From NCBI GenBank assembly GCA_937910265.1, contig CALEPD010000066.1, positions 1 to 5,499 of the forward strand: a stretch of DNA of 5,499 bases, given 5' to 3'. The position numbers were made by a program, and so were the translations under genes. Below are positions 1-5,245 of the stretch, one piece after another; the first letter of the stretch is position 1, and each line of letters begins with the position of its first letter. Source of the stretch: an uncultured Bacteroidales bacterium. Its GTDB lineage: Bacteria > Bacteroidota > Bacteroidia > Bacteroidales > P3. Below the pieces are notes generated by a model. That model saw only the letters and a list, made by a program, of their open reading frames with translations, was not told the DNA's origin and made no database searches.

Positions 1-188
1 GTCTTCTGCTTTTCACGAAGCTGCAAACCGTATTCGGATACTTTCTTTCTATCTGCGCCGTGCTGACCGGGAGCAACGGGGCGCTTATTGAAGGGGCATT
101 TTTCCATATAGCACTTGTCGCCTTTAAGGAATAACTTTGCGCCTTCTCTTCTGCAAAGTTTACATTTTGCTTCTCTGTATCTTGCCAT
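1..188 (-). CDS. rpsD: 30S ribosomal protein uS4 (S4), N-terminal part, four-cysteine zinc form, cut by window edge
   Basis: uS4 is a primary 16S rRNA-binding protein that nucleates small-subunit assembly and, in many bacteria, represses its own operon. I translated 62 complete codons from ATG 188. The N-terminus reads MARYREAKCKLCRREGAK, then LFLKGDKCYMEKCPFNKRP, then VAPGQHGADRKKVSEYGLQL and REKQK. The PGQHG and KxSEYGxQLxEKQK motifs identify uS4. Cys 9, 12, 26 and 31 form CxxC-x13-CxxxxC, the zinc-binding N-terminal domain known from thermophile and clostridial S4. The Bacteroides and Porphyromonas S4 I recall lacks these cysteines. The S4 RNA-binding domain and the rest of the usual roughly 200 residues lie beyond the edge. 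rpoA and rplQ would be expected next. Confidence 0.96.
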   Translation of the reverse strand, partial: MARYREAKCKLCRREGAKLFLKGDKCYMEKCPFNKRPVAPGQHGADRKKVSEYGLQLREKQK

Positions 189-198
189 TTTTTATCTG

Positions 199-204
199 CC
201 TCCT
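199..204 (-). promoter_or_regulatory. Full-consensus Shine-Dalgarno site for rpsD (AGGAGG)
   Basis: AGGAGG lies on the minus strand 10 bases before the rpsD ATG (TCAGGAGGCAGATAAAAA then ATG) and just after the rpsK stop. It is the strongest ribosome-binding site in the window and fixes the rpsD start. Its strength contrasts with the SD-less leaders of rpsK, rpsM and rpmJ. Confidence 0.85.
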
Positions 205-206
205 GA

Positions 207-596
207 TTAAACTCTACGACGCTTCGGGGGTCTGCATCCGTTGTGAGGGATGGGGGAAACGTCGGAAATCAACGTGATTTCCAATTCGCATGCGGACAGT
301 GCACGGATTGCAGATTCTCTTCCTGAACCAGGTCCTTTTACAAAGACTTTAACTTTGCGCAAACCTAAATCATAAGCAACTTTACCGCAATCTTCCGCTG
401 CCATTTGAGCAGCATACGGAGTGTTTTTCTTCGATCCGCGGAAGCCCATTTTTCCAGCAGACGACCAAGAAATCACTTGACCGGCATTGTTTGTCAACGA
501 AATAATAACGTTGTTGAAAGAGGCGAAAATACATGCTCTTCCAAGAGGTTCAACTTTTACGACTCTCTTTTTAGTCGGTTTAGAAGTTTTTGCCAT
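207..596 (-). CDS. rpsK: 30S ribosomal protein uS11 (S11)
   Basis: uS11 lies on the small-subunit platform, binds 16S rRNA near the E site and the mRNA 3' path, and pairs with bS18 and bS21. The 129 residues contain ASFNNVIISLTNNAGQVISW (25-44), then SSAGKMGFRGSKKNTPYAAQ (45-64). The GPGSGRESAIRAL segment follows at 88-100, and the invariant end PIPHNGCRPPKRRRV closes the protein. Two stretches look unusual: GRACIFASF at 19-27, and SACELEIT at 101-108, where the alignment puts Glu at a normally conserved glycine. The start gives MAKTSKPTKKR, a normal basic N-terminus. No SD sequence is visible. rpsD follows after 18 bases. Confidence 0.98.
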   Translation of the reverse strand: MAKTSKPTKKRVVKVEPLGRACIFASFNNVIISLTNNAGQVISWSSAGKMGFRGSKKNTPYAAQMAAEDCGKVAYDLGLRKVKVFVKGPGSGRESAIRALSACELEITLISDVSPIPHNGCRPPKRRRV

Positions 597-630
597 ACTT
601 TGTTAATTGTGCTTGATTTTACATTGTTTT

Positions 631-680
631 TCCGACCACTTCTTTAATTCCTAACTGTGTTAATCTGATCCATAGTCGGA
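631..680 (-). promoter_or_regulatory. Candidate structured leader RNA between rpsM and rpsK
   Basis: The 97-base spacer between the rpsM stop and the rpsK start contains a closed inverted repeat. On the minus strand TCCGACTAT (672-680) can pair with GTGGTCGGA (631-639) for 9 base pairs, two of them G-U. The 32-base loop contains a smaller hairpin, TTAAC / GTTAG (659-663 with 651-655) around ACA. About 34 A-rich bases without an SD sequence separate it from the rpsK ATG. It is not an intrinsic terminator, because AAAAAC and not a U-run follows the stem. The position, in front of the S11 and S4 genes, suggests a binding site for uS4, the usual autoregulator of this operon. That role is inference; only the pairing is seen. 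Confidence 0.42.
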
Positions 681-693
681 GCTACATTAATTT

Positions 694-1071
694 TTACTTG
701 GTAGCTTTCTTCTTGTTAGCGATAGTTTTCTTCTTACCCTTACGAGTACGGGCATTGTTTTTAGTGCTCTGACCGCGCAAAGGAAGACCGATACGATGGC
801 GGATGCCACGATAGCAACCAATATCCATGAGACGTTTGATGTTCATTTGGACTTCCGAACGCAATTCACCTTCAACTTTGTAGTTGTCGGCGATGATTGT
901 ACGGAGAGCATTTTGCTCGTCATCGGTCCAATCCTGAACTTTCTTGTCTTCACTGATACCGGCTTTTGCCAGGATCTCACTTGCGGTGCTTCTACCAATG
1001 CCGTAGATATAGGTCAAACCTATAACACCTCTTTTGTTTTTGGGTAAATCAATACCTGCAATTCTTGCCAT
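694..1071 (-). CDS. rpsM: 30S ribosomal protein uS13 (S13)
   Basis: uS13 sits in the head of the small subunit, contacts the P-site tRNA through its C-terminal tail and bridges to the large subunit. The 125 residues begin MARIAGIDLPKNKRG. The helix-two-turn-helix RNA-binding region runs to about 85 (YIYGIGRSTASEIL, LMDIGCYRG). The signature RHRIGLPLRGQSTKNNARTR is at 91-110, and the lysine-rich tail (KGKKKTIANKKKATK) is the tRNA-contacting extension. The start has no SD sequence, only AT-rich bases ending AAGTATTT. In E. coli this is the first gene of the alpha operon; here it continues directly from rpmJ, 30 bases upstream. The 97-base spacer after it is the longest in the window. Confidence 0.98.
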   Translation of the reverse strand: MARIAGIDLPKNKRGVIGLTYIYGIGRSTASEILAKAGISEDKKVQDWTDDEQNALRTIIADNYKVEGELRSEVQMNIKRLMDIGCYRGIRHRIGLPLRGQSTKNNARTRKGKKKTIANKKKATK

Positions 1072-1101
1072 AAATACTTATTATACTTTTTTTGTTGGTT
1101 A

Positions 1102-1218
1102 TTATCCCTGTCTTTGTTTAAACTTAGGATTCTTCTTGTTAATTACATAGACAACCCCATGGCGACGAACCACTTTACATTCGGGGGATCTTTTCTTTAC
1201 AGAAACTCTTACTTTCAT
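1102..1218 (-). CDS. rpmJ: 50S ribosomal protein bL36 (L36), zinc-free form
   Basis: I translated this short gene by hand. ATG at 1216-1218 opens a 38-codon frame reading MKVRVSVKKRSPECK, then VVRRHGVVYVIN, then KKNPKFKQRQG and TAA. Length, the MKVR start and the KQRQG end are diagnostic of bL36, the smallest large-subunit protein, which binds 23S rRNA late in assembly. The classical zinc-ribbon form has Cys at 11, 14 and 27 and His near 32. Here only C14 remains, with Ser at 11, Asn at 27 and Phe at the histidine position, so zinc binding is not expected. This C-minus form is what I recall for Bacteroidota. The leader is A-rich without an SD sequence. The position between infA and rpsM is canonical. 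Confidence 0.97.
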   Translation of the reverse strand: MKVRVSVKKRSPECKVVRRHGVVYVINKKNPKFKQRQG

Positions 1219-1247
1219 TTTATTTTTATATTTATCTGTTGTTCTTC

Positions 1248-1466
1248 TTATTTGTGACGGTAAGTTATACGGCCTTTAGAGAGGTCGTATGGAGACATTT
1301 CAATTTGTACCTTGTCACCGGGCAGGATTTTGATAAAGTGCATACGCATTTTACCGGAAATGTGCGCGATGATTTGATGACCGTTTTCCAATTCTACGCG
1401 GAACATTGCATTGCCCAGGGCTTCAACAACTGTTCCATCTAATTGCATCGATGCTTGTTTTGCCAT
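1248..1466 (-). CDS. infA: Translation initiation factor IF-1
   Basis: IF-1 occupies the ribosomal A site during initiation and assists IF-2 and IF-3 in selecting initiator tRNA. The 72 residues are the family's exact usual length and form one S1-like OB fold. Visible signatures are GTVVEALGNAMFRVELENGH (11-30), AHISGKMRMHFIKILPGDKV (34-53) and the C-terminal SPYDLSKGRITYRHK. The MFRVELENGH and MRMHFIKILPGD wording is close to what I recall from Bacteroides. The start at 1466 is preceded by AAGG, 6 bases upstream (1473-1476). It is placed between map and rpmJ, as in most Bacteroidota and Firmicutes operons. Confidence 0.98.
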   Translation of the reverse strand: MAKQASMQLDGTVVEALGNAMFRVELENGHQIIAHISGKMRMHFIKILPGDKVQIEMSPYDLSKGRITYRHK

Positions 1467-1472
1467 TACTTA

Positions 1473-1476
1473 CCTT
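1473..1476 (-). promoter_or_regulatory. Weak Shine-Dalgarno-like site for infA (AAGG)
   Basis: AAGG lies 6 bases before the infA ATG on the minus strand (AAAGTAAGGTAAGTA then ATG). The motif is short and could be chance, but its spacing is suitable. Confidence 0.4.
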
Positions 1477-1480
1477 ACTT

Positions 1481-2260
1481 TTAGTTATTTTGTGTGGTTT
1501 CTATATATTCGAAGGTGGTTAAAATTTCGGGGGCTTTTTTGCCGATTGCAACAGTATGCTCGAAATGAGCTGCTGGTTTACCATCTTTTGTGCTGCATGT
1601 CCAACCGTCAACTTTTGAGAATTTGACATTTTTGGCCCCCATACAAACCATCGGTTCCACTGCGATTACCATTCCCTCTTTTAATAGTGGGCCGGTTCCA
1701 GGAAGACCGTAGTTGGGTACATTCGGGGACTCATGCATTTTAAAACCTACTCCATGTCCGCACAACTCGCGAACAACTGAATAGCCATTCTTTTCGCAAT
1801 GCTGCTGTACAGCGTGTCCAATATCTCCGACTCTGTTACCTTCTTTACACTTTTCGAGACCTAAATACAAAGCTTCCTTAGTTACTTTGAGGAGGCGTTG
1901 CATGTCTTGAGATATTTCTCCGACGGGGAAAGTATAAGCTGAATCACTTACATATCCGTTGAGAGAAATTACGCAATCGAGAGAAACGTTATCACCTTCT
2001 TTGATAAATATCTCGTTGGAAGGGATACCGTGAACGACGACGTCGTTAACCGAGATGCATAGAGCGGAGGGGAAACCTTCATAACCTTTACAAAGGGGGA
2101 TAGCGCCGTTATCGCGGATGAACTGCTCACCGATTCTGTCAAGGTAGGAAGTAGTGACTCCCGGACGGATATTTTTACCGACCTCAGCAAGTGCCTTCCC
2201 TAAAAGGATGGCACTTGCTTTGATCAGCTCTATTTCATCTTTGGTTTTTAACTTTATCAT
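1481..2260 (-). CDS. map: Methionine aminopeptidase, type I
   Basis: This cytosolic two-metal hydrolase removes the initiator methionine from nascent proteins when the second residue is small, after deformylation. The 259 residues form a single pita-bread catalytic domain. All five expected metal ligands can be placed: D95 (VSLDCVI), D106 (YVSDSAY), H169 (LCGHGVGF), E202 (VIAVEPMV) and E234 (AHFEHTVAI). The accessory histidines H77 (VVVHGIP) and H176 (KMHESP) are also present. The D95-D106 spacing of 11 equals that of the E. coli enzyme. There is no N-terminal zinc-finger or SH3-like extension, which marks the short bacterial type Ia form. It starts 8 bases after the secY stop. An AGGA overlapping the secY end is 11 bases away and may serve as a weak ribosome site. 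infA follows after 14 bases. Confidence 0.97.
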   Translation of the reverse strand: MIKLKTKDEIELIKASAILLGKALAEVGKNIRPGVTTSYLDRIGEQFIRDNGAIPLCKGYEGFPSALCISVNDVVVHGIPSNEIFIKEGDNVSLDCVISLNGYVSDSAYTFPVGEISQDMQRLLKVTKEALYLGLEKCKEGNRVGDIGHAVQQHCEKNGYSVVRELCGHGVGFKMHESPNVPNYGLPGTGPLLKEGMVIAVEPMVCMGAKNVKFSKVDGWTCSTKDGKPAAHFEHTVAIGKKAPEILTTFEYIETTQNN

Positions 2261-2268
2261 CTCTCGTA

Positions 2269-3621
2269 TTATCCTAACATAGAAGAGGAGCGTCCTTTAA
2301 TACGTCCCGTCTTGGTAAGACCATCATAATGACGCATCAGCAAATGGCTCTCTATTTGTTGCAAGGTATCGAGTACAACTCCTACCATAATCAACAAAGA
2401 GGTGCCGCCATAGAACTGAGCGAATTGAGTGTTTACTCCGAATAAACGGATAACGGCCGGTAATATTGCGACGATAGCCAAGAAAAATGAACCTGGGAGT
2501 GTAATTTTTGAAAGAATGTTCTCCAAATATTCAGCAGTGTGCTTACCAGGTTTTACTCCGGGGATAAATCCGCCGTTTTTCTTCATATCATCAGCCATTT
2601 GTTTGGGATTAATAGCGATAGCGGTGTAGAGGAAGGTAAACAGGATAACCAAGATTGCGAAAACGAGGTTATACCAGAAACCGTTGAAGTCGGCAAAAGC
2701 GAGCCAGAACTTACTATCGGTATTGCTTGAGAATCCCATGATTGTAATCGGAACAAACATGATGGCTTGCGCAAAGATAATGGGCATAACGCCAGCAGCA
2801 TTAACCTTGATAGGGATGTACTGACGAACGCCGCCATATTGTTTATTGCCAACAATACGCTTTGCATATTGAACGGGAATACGACGTGTACCTTGAACGA
2901 GCAAGATTACGAGGAGGATGACGACCAACAGCACCACAATTTCGAGGAGGAACATTACCAATCCACCACCTTCATTGAGACGAGAGCCGAACTCAGCAAT
3001 CAAAGCGAAGGGGAGACGGGCGATGATACCGACCATAATCAAAAGTGAGATACCGTTGCCGATGCCTTTCTCAGTAATACGCTCACCCAACCACATTACG
3101 AAGAGGGTTCCGCAGATCAGGATGATGATACTTGTAATCCAAAAGAACAGTGTGGGAGCACTACCATCAAACGGGTAGAATGCGGTAGAGGTGGCGCCCA
3201 ACTGAGTACGCATGTTGGTGATGTACGCAGGTGCTTGGAAAGCACAGACGATAATGGTAAGGAAACGAGTGTATTGATTCATTTTCTTACGTCCATTTTC
3301 ACCATCGCGTTGTAATTTTTGGAATTTAGGAATCACCATTGTAAACAACTGAATGATAATGGAAGCGGTGATGTAGGGCATAATACCCAATGCGAAAATA
3401 GATGCATTGGAGAAAGCTCCACCTGAAAACATATTCAGAAGACCCATAAGGCCCTCTTCACCCTGCTTCTGCAGACCGGACAGTTGTGAGGGGTCAACAC
3501 CTGGAAGAACAACAAAAGATCCGATCCGGTAAATCAAAACCAAACCCAAGGTATAGAGAATACGCTTGCGAAGATCCTCGATTGACCAGATGTTTTTAAT
3601 TGTCTGTATAAATCTCTTCAT
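2269..3621 (-). CDS. secY: Preprotein translocase channel subunit SecY
   Basis: SecY is the channel-forming membrane subunit of the SecYEG translocon. It exports unfolded proteins with SecA and inserts membrane proteins with the ribosome. The 450 residues give ten membrane segments at roughly 21-40, 72-95, 117-137, 157-178, 188-210, 220-243, 275-297, 316-338, 375-394 and 404-424. The plug region (GLMGLLNMFSGGAF, 57-70) comes before the second segment. The cytoplasmic C5 loop carries RRIPVQYAKR (246-255) ahead of KVNAAGVMPIIFAQ. The C6 loop carries GGFIPGVKPGKHTAEYL (350-366), the SecA/ribosome contact. The tail is short and basic. It begins 19 bases after rplO and has no visible SD sequence, only an A/T-rich leader. 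map starts 8 bases after its stop, and the adk gene often found next to secY in other phyla is absent. Confidence 0.98.
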   Translation of the reverse strand: MKRFIQTIKNIWSIEDLRKRILYTLGLVLIYRIGSFVVLPGVDPSQLSGLQKQGEEGLMGLLNMFSGGAFSNASIFALGIMPYITASIIIQLFTMVIPKFQKLQRDGENGRKKMNQYTRFLTIIVCAFQAPAYITNMRTQLGATSTAFYPFDGSAPTLFFWITSIIILICGTLFVMWLGERITEKGIGNGISLLIMVGIIARLPFALIAEFGSRLNEGGGLVMFLLEIVVLLVVILLVILLVQGTRRIPVQYAKRIVGNKQYGGVRQYIPIKVNAAGVMPIIFAQAIMFVPITIMGFSSNTDSKFWLAFADFNGFWYNLVFAILVILFTFLYTAIAINPKQMADDMKKNGGFIPGVKPGKHTAEYLENILSKITLPGSFFLAIVAILPAVIRLFGVNTQFAQFYGGTSLLIMVGVVLDTLQQIESHLLMRHYDGLTKTGRIKGRSSSMLG

Positions 3622-3640
3622 GTTTTATAAGTATATTTTA

Positions 3641-4090
3641 TTACTCGACAACAGTAACTACGCCACCTTTATCCTCGATAGCTTTCTTTGCGGAAGCGGA
3701 GAAAGCGTGAGCAGTAACGTTTACGGTTTTAACCAGCTCACCGCGGCCCAGAATCTTGATTCTGTCTTTTGAAGAGATAAGGCCGTTCTGGCTGAATACG
3801 TCGAGATTAAAGTCGGTAATTTTTTTGGTTTCTGCCAATTGGTTGAGCACGTCGATATTGATAGCGACGTATTCAACGCGGTTCATATTTTTAAAACCGA
3901 ACTTAGGCACGCGGCGATAAAGAGGCATCTGACCACCTTCAAAACCGACTTTCTGATGGTAACCCGAGCGGGATTTAGCACCCTTGTGACCACGGGTAGA
4001 GGTACCGCCTTTACCGGAACCGGCACCACGTCCAACACGTTTAGAATGCTTGATAGACCCTTCAGCGGGTTTGAGATTACTTAAGTTCAT
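3641..4090 (-). CDS. rplO: 50S ribosomal protein uL15 (L15)
   Basis: uL15 binds 23S rRNA during mid-to-late assembly of the large subunit. Its long extended N-terminal arm threads into the rRNA core. In the 149-residue protein that arm is seen at residues 1-65: MNLSNLKPAEGS, then the glycine-rich basic stretch GRGAGSGKGGTSTRGHKGAK, then FEGGQMPLYRRVPKFGF. The globular C-terminal domain follows (about 70-149) and contains VLGRGEL-type residues ILGRGELVKTVNVTAHAFS. Length and sequence match Bacteroidota L15. Translation probably starts at ATG 4090, seven bases after an AAAGGA motif. The gene ends in tandem TAA TAA and is followed after 19 bases by secY, as is near-universal in bacteria. Confidence 0.98.
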   Translation of the reverse strand: MNLSNLKPAEGSIKHSKRVGRGAGSGKGGTSTRGHKGAKSRSGYHQKVGFEGGQMPLYRRVPKFGFKNMNRVEYVAINIDVLNQLAETKKITDFNLDVFSQNGLISSKDRIKILGRGELVKTVNVTAHAFSASAKKAIEDKGGVVTVVE

Positions 4091-4097
4091 TATAAAT

Positions 4098-4103
4098 TCC
4101 TTT
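4098..4103 (-). promoter_or_regulatory. Shine-Dalgarno site for rplO (AAAGGA)
   Basis: AAAGGA on the minus strand is 7 bases from the rplO ATG (GAAAGGAATTTATA then ATG). Spacing and sequence fit pairing with the 16S rRNA 3' end and support the MNLSNL start. Confidence 0.7.
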
Positions 4104-4115
4104 CTTCGTTACAAA

Positions 4116-4301
4116 TTATAATTCTTCAACGGTAATAAGGTGTTTTACCTTAGCAATCATACCTAAAATTTGAGGAGTAGCAACGACCTCGCGGGTGTGA
4201 TTGATTTTTCTCAAGCCAAGGGCCTGGATGGTTCTCTTCTGGTCAACAGGACGACCGATAATGCTTCTAACCTGTTTGATTCTTAAAGTTTTTTCTGACA
4301 T
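4116..4301 (-). CDS. rpmD: 50S ribosomal protein uL30 (L30)
   Basis: uL30 is a small large-subunit protein that binds 23S rRNA. It is part of the spc operon in bacteria that have it. The 61 residues match the usual bacterial length of about 60. The characteristic core IGRPVDQKRTIQALGLRKIN occurs at residues 15-34, followed by HTREVVATPQILGMIAKVKHLI. The start at 4301 is supported by an AGGAG motif 9 bases upstream. The gene lies 19 bases after rpsE and 25 bases before rplO, the standard S5-L30-L15 order. Confidence 0.97.
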   Translation of the reverse strand: MSEKTLRIKQVRSIIGRPVDQKRTIQALGLRKINHTREVVATPQILGMIAKVKHLITVEEL

Positions 4302-4310
4302 AATCTTAGT

Positions 4311-4315
4311 CTCCT
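4311..4315 (-). promoter_or_regulatory. Shine-Dalgarno site for rpmD (AGGAG)
   Basis: On the minus strand AGGAG lies 9 bases before the rpmD ATG (TAATAGGAGACTAAGATT then ATG). It fixes the rpmD start. It also stands out because rplR, rpsE, secY, rpmJ, rpsM and rpsK in this window have no comparable motif. Confidence 0.75.
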
Positions 4316-4320
4316 ATTAA

Positions 4321-4839
4321 TTAACCATTAAACACTTTATCTAAAGTTATTCCACGGAGCTGGGCAACCATGTAAGGATCTTTCATTTGGAGAAGAGCAT
4401 TGATGGTAGCTTTTACTACGCTGTGGGGGTTGGATGAGCCCTTGCTCTTGGCCAATACGTCCTTAACGCCTACGCTTTCGAGAACAGCACGCATAGCACC
4501 GCCGGCGATAACACCGGTACCGGGAGCTGCGGGTTTCAAGAATACGCGGGCACCACTGTACTTACCGCTCTGTTCGTGGGGTACTGTACCGTTGAGGATA
4601 GGAACGCGAATGAGATTTTTCTTAGCGTCGTCGGTGCCTTTTTGGATAGCAGCCTGAACTTCCTTGGCTTTACCGAGACCGTAACCAACTACGCCATTCT
4701 CATTTCCAATAACTACGATAGCAGAAAAGCTAAAAGTTCTACCACCCTTGGTAACTTTAACAACGCGATTAACGCCAACGAGACGTTCTTTAAATTCGAT
4801 TTCGCTCGATTTTACTCTTTTTACGTTTACTTCTGCCAT
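4321..4839 (-). CDS. rpsE: 30S ribosomal protein uS5 (S5)
   Basis: uS5 is a small-subunit protein near the mRNA entry channel. It contacts uS4 and uS8 and contributes to decoding accuracy. The 172 residues hold the N-terminal double-stranded-RNA-binding-like domain at about 15-78, with the signature LVGVNRVVKVTKGGRTFSF followed by SAIVVIGNENGVVGYGLGKA. The C-terminal domain at about 85-165 includes GTGVIAGGAMRAVLESVGV, DVLAKSKGSSNPHSVVKATINAL in part, and a short tail ending DKVFNG. The start sits 6 bases after the rplR stop. No SD sequence is visible just upstream (TCTAATAAGTC then ATG), so ribosomes probably re-initiate after finishing rplR. No frameshift or missing segment is seen. Confidence 0.98.
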   Translation of the reverse strand: MAEVNVKRVKSSEIEFKERLVGVNRVVKVTKGGRTFSFSAIVVIGNENGVVGYGLGKAKEVQAAIQKGTDDAKKNLIRVPILNGTVPHEQSGKYSGARVFLKPAAPGTGVIAGGAMRAVLESVGVKDVLAKSKGSSNPHSVVKATINALLQMKDPYMVAQLRGITLDKVFNG

Positions 4840-4845
4840 GACTTA

Positions 4846-5199
4846 TTAGAATTTTAAACCACCTTCTCTGGCACCATCGGCCAACGATTTAACACGACCG
4901 TGGTAGAGATAACCATTACGGTCAAAAACGACTTGATTTACACCAGCAGCGAGGGCACGTTCTGCAACGAGTTTACCCACTTTGGCTGCCATTTCAATTT
5001 TTGTGCCACTCTTTTCAACACCTTTTTCGAGAGAAGAAGCTGCAGTCAGTGTCACACCTTTTACATCATCAATAACCTGAGCGTAAATCTCCTTATTACT
5101 TCTGAATACGGAGAGACGAGGCATTTCGGCAGTGCCGCTAACGCGATGACGAATATGATGTTTAATTTTAATTCTTCTTATATCTTTTTTTGTTGCCAT
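4846..5199 (-). CDS. rplR: 50S ribosomal protein uL18 (L18)
   Basis: uL18 binds 5S rRNA, together with uL5 and bL25-type proteins, and anchors it in the central protuberance of the large subunit. The 117-residue length is normal for bacteria. The N-terminal 20 residues are strongly basic (KKDIRRIKIKHHIRHRV) and are followed by the conserved PRLSVFRSNKEIYAQVIDD segment at about 27-45. The C-terminal signature VVFDRNGYLYHGRVKSLAD lies at about 90-108, and the protein ends GGLKF as in other Bacteroidota. The ATG at 5199 gives the family-typical MATKKD start. Upstream is an A-rich leader (TTGAAAAGAA) with no SD sequence. The gene ends in tandem TAA TAA, and rpsE begins only 6 bases after the first stop, so the two are probably translationally coupled. 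Confidence 0.98.
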   Translation of the reverse strand: MATKKDIRRIKIKHHIRHRVSGTAEMPRLSVFRSNKEIYAQVIDDVKGVTLTAASSLEKGVEKSGTKIEMAAKVGKLVAERALAAGVNQVVFDRNGYLYHGRVKSLADGAREGGLKF

Positions 5200-5245
5200 T
5201 TCTTTTCAATTTTTAGTTGGCATTTAACAAATCTTTCTTCAATGA

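Noticed and set aside
644..673. Nine-codon frame MDQINTVRN in the rpsM-rpsK spacer, plus ATG-stop pairs (ATGTAG, ATGTAA) nearby
   Set aside because: It has no SD sequence, its start lies within the proposed stem, and such tiny frames are common by chance in AT-rich spacers.
631..680. Inverted repeat as an intrinsic terminator after rpsM
   Set aside because: The stem is interrupted by a 32-base loop and is followed by A-rich sequence, not a U-run, in the direction of transcription.
1969..2190. 73-codon minus-strand frame inside map in another frame
   Set aside because: map is complete with all catalytic residues in its own frame. This frame is a serine-rich shadow.
2767..3178. Two plus-strand frames of 86-93 codons opposite secY
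   Set aside because: Their composition is low-complexity (Asn, Thr, Glu, Ile) and mirrors the hydrophobic SecY codons. They have no family resemblance.
5200..5245. Possible Bacteroidota promoter in the rplF-rplR gap (AAGATTTG resembling TAnnTTTG)
   Set aside because: The -7 match is imperfect and there is no TTTG at a suitable distance upstream. An internal promoter is not needed in this operon.
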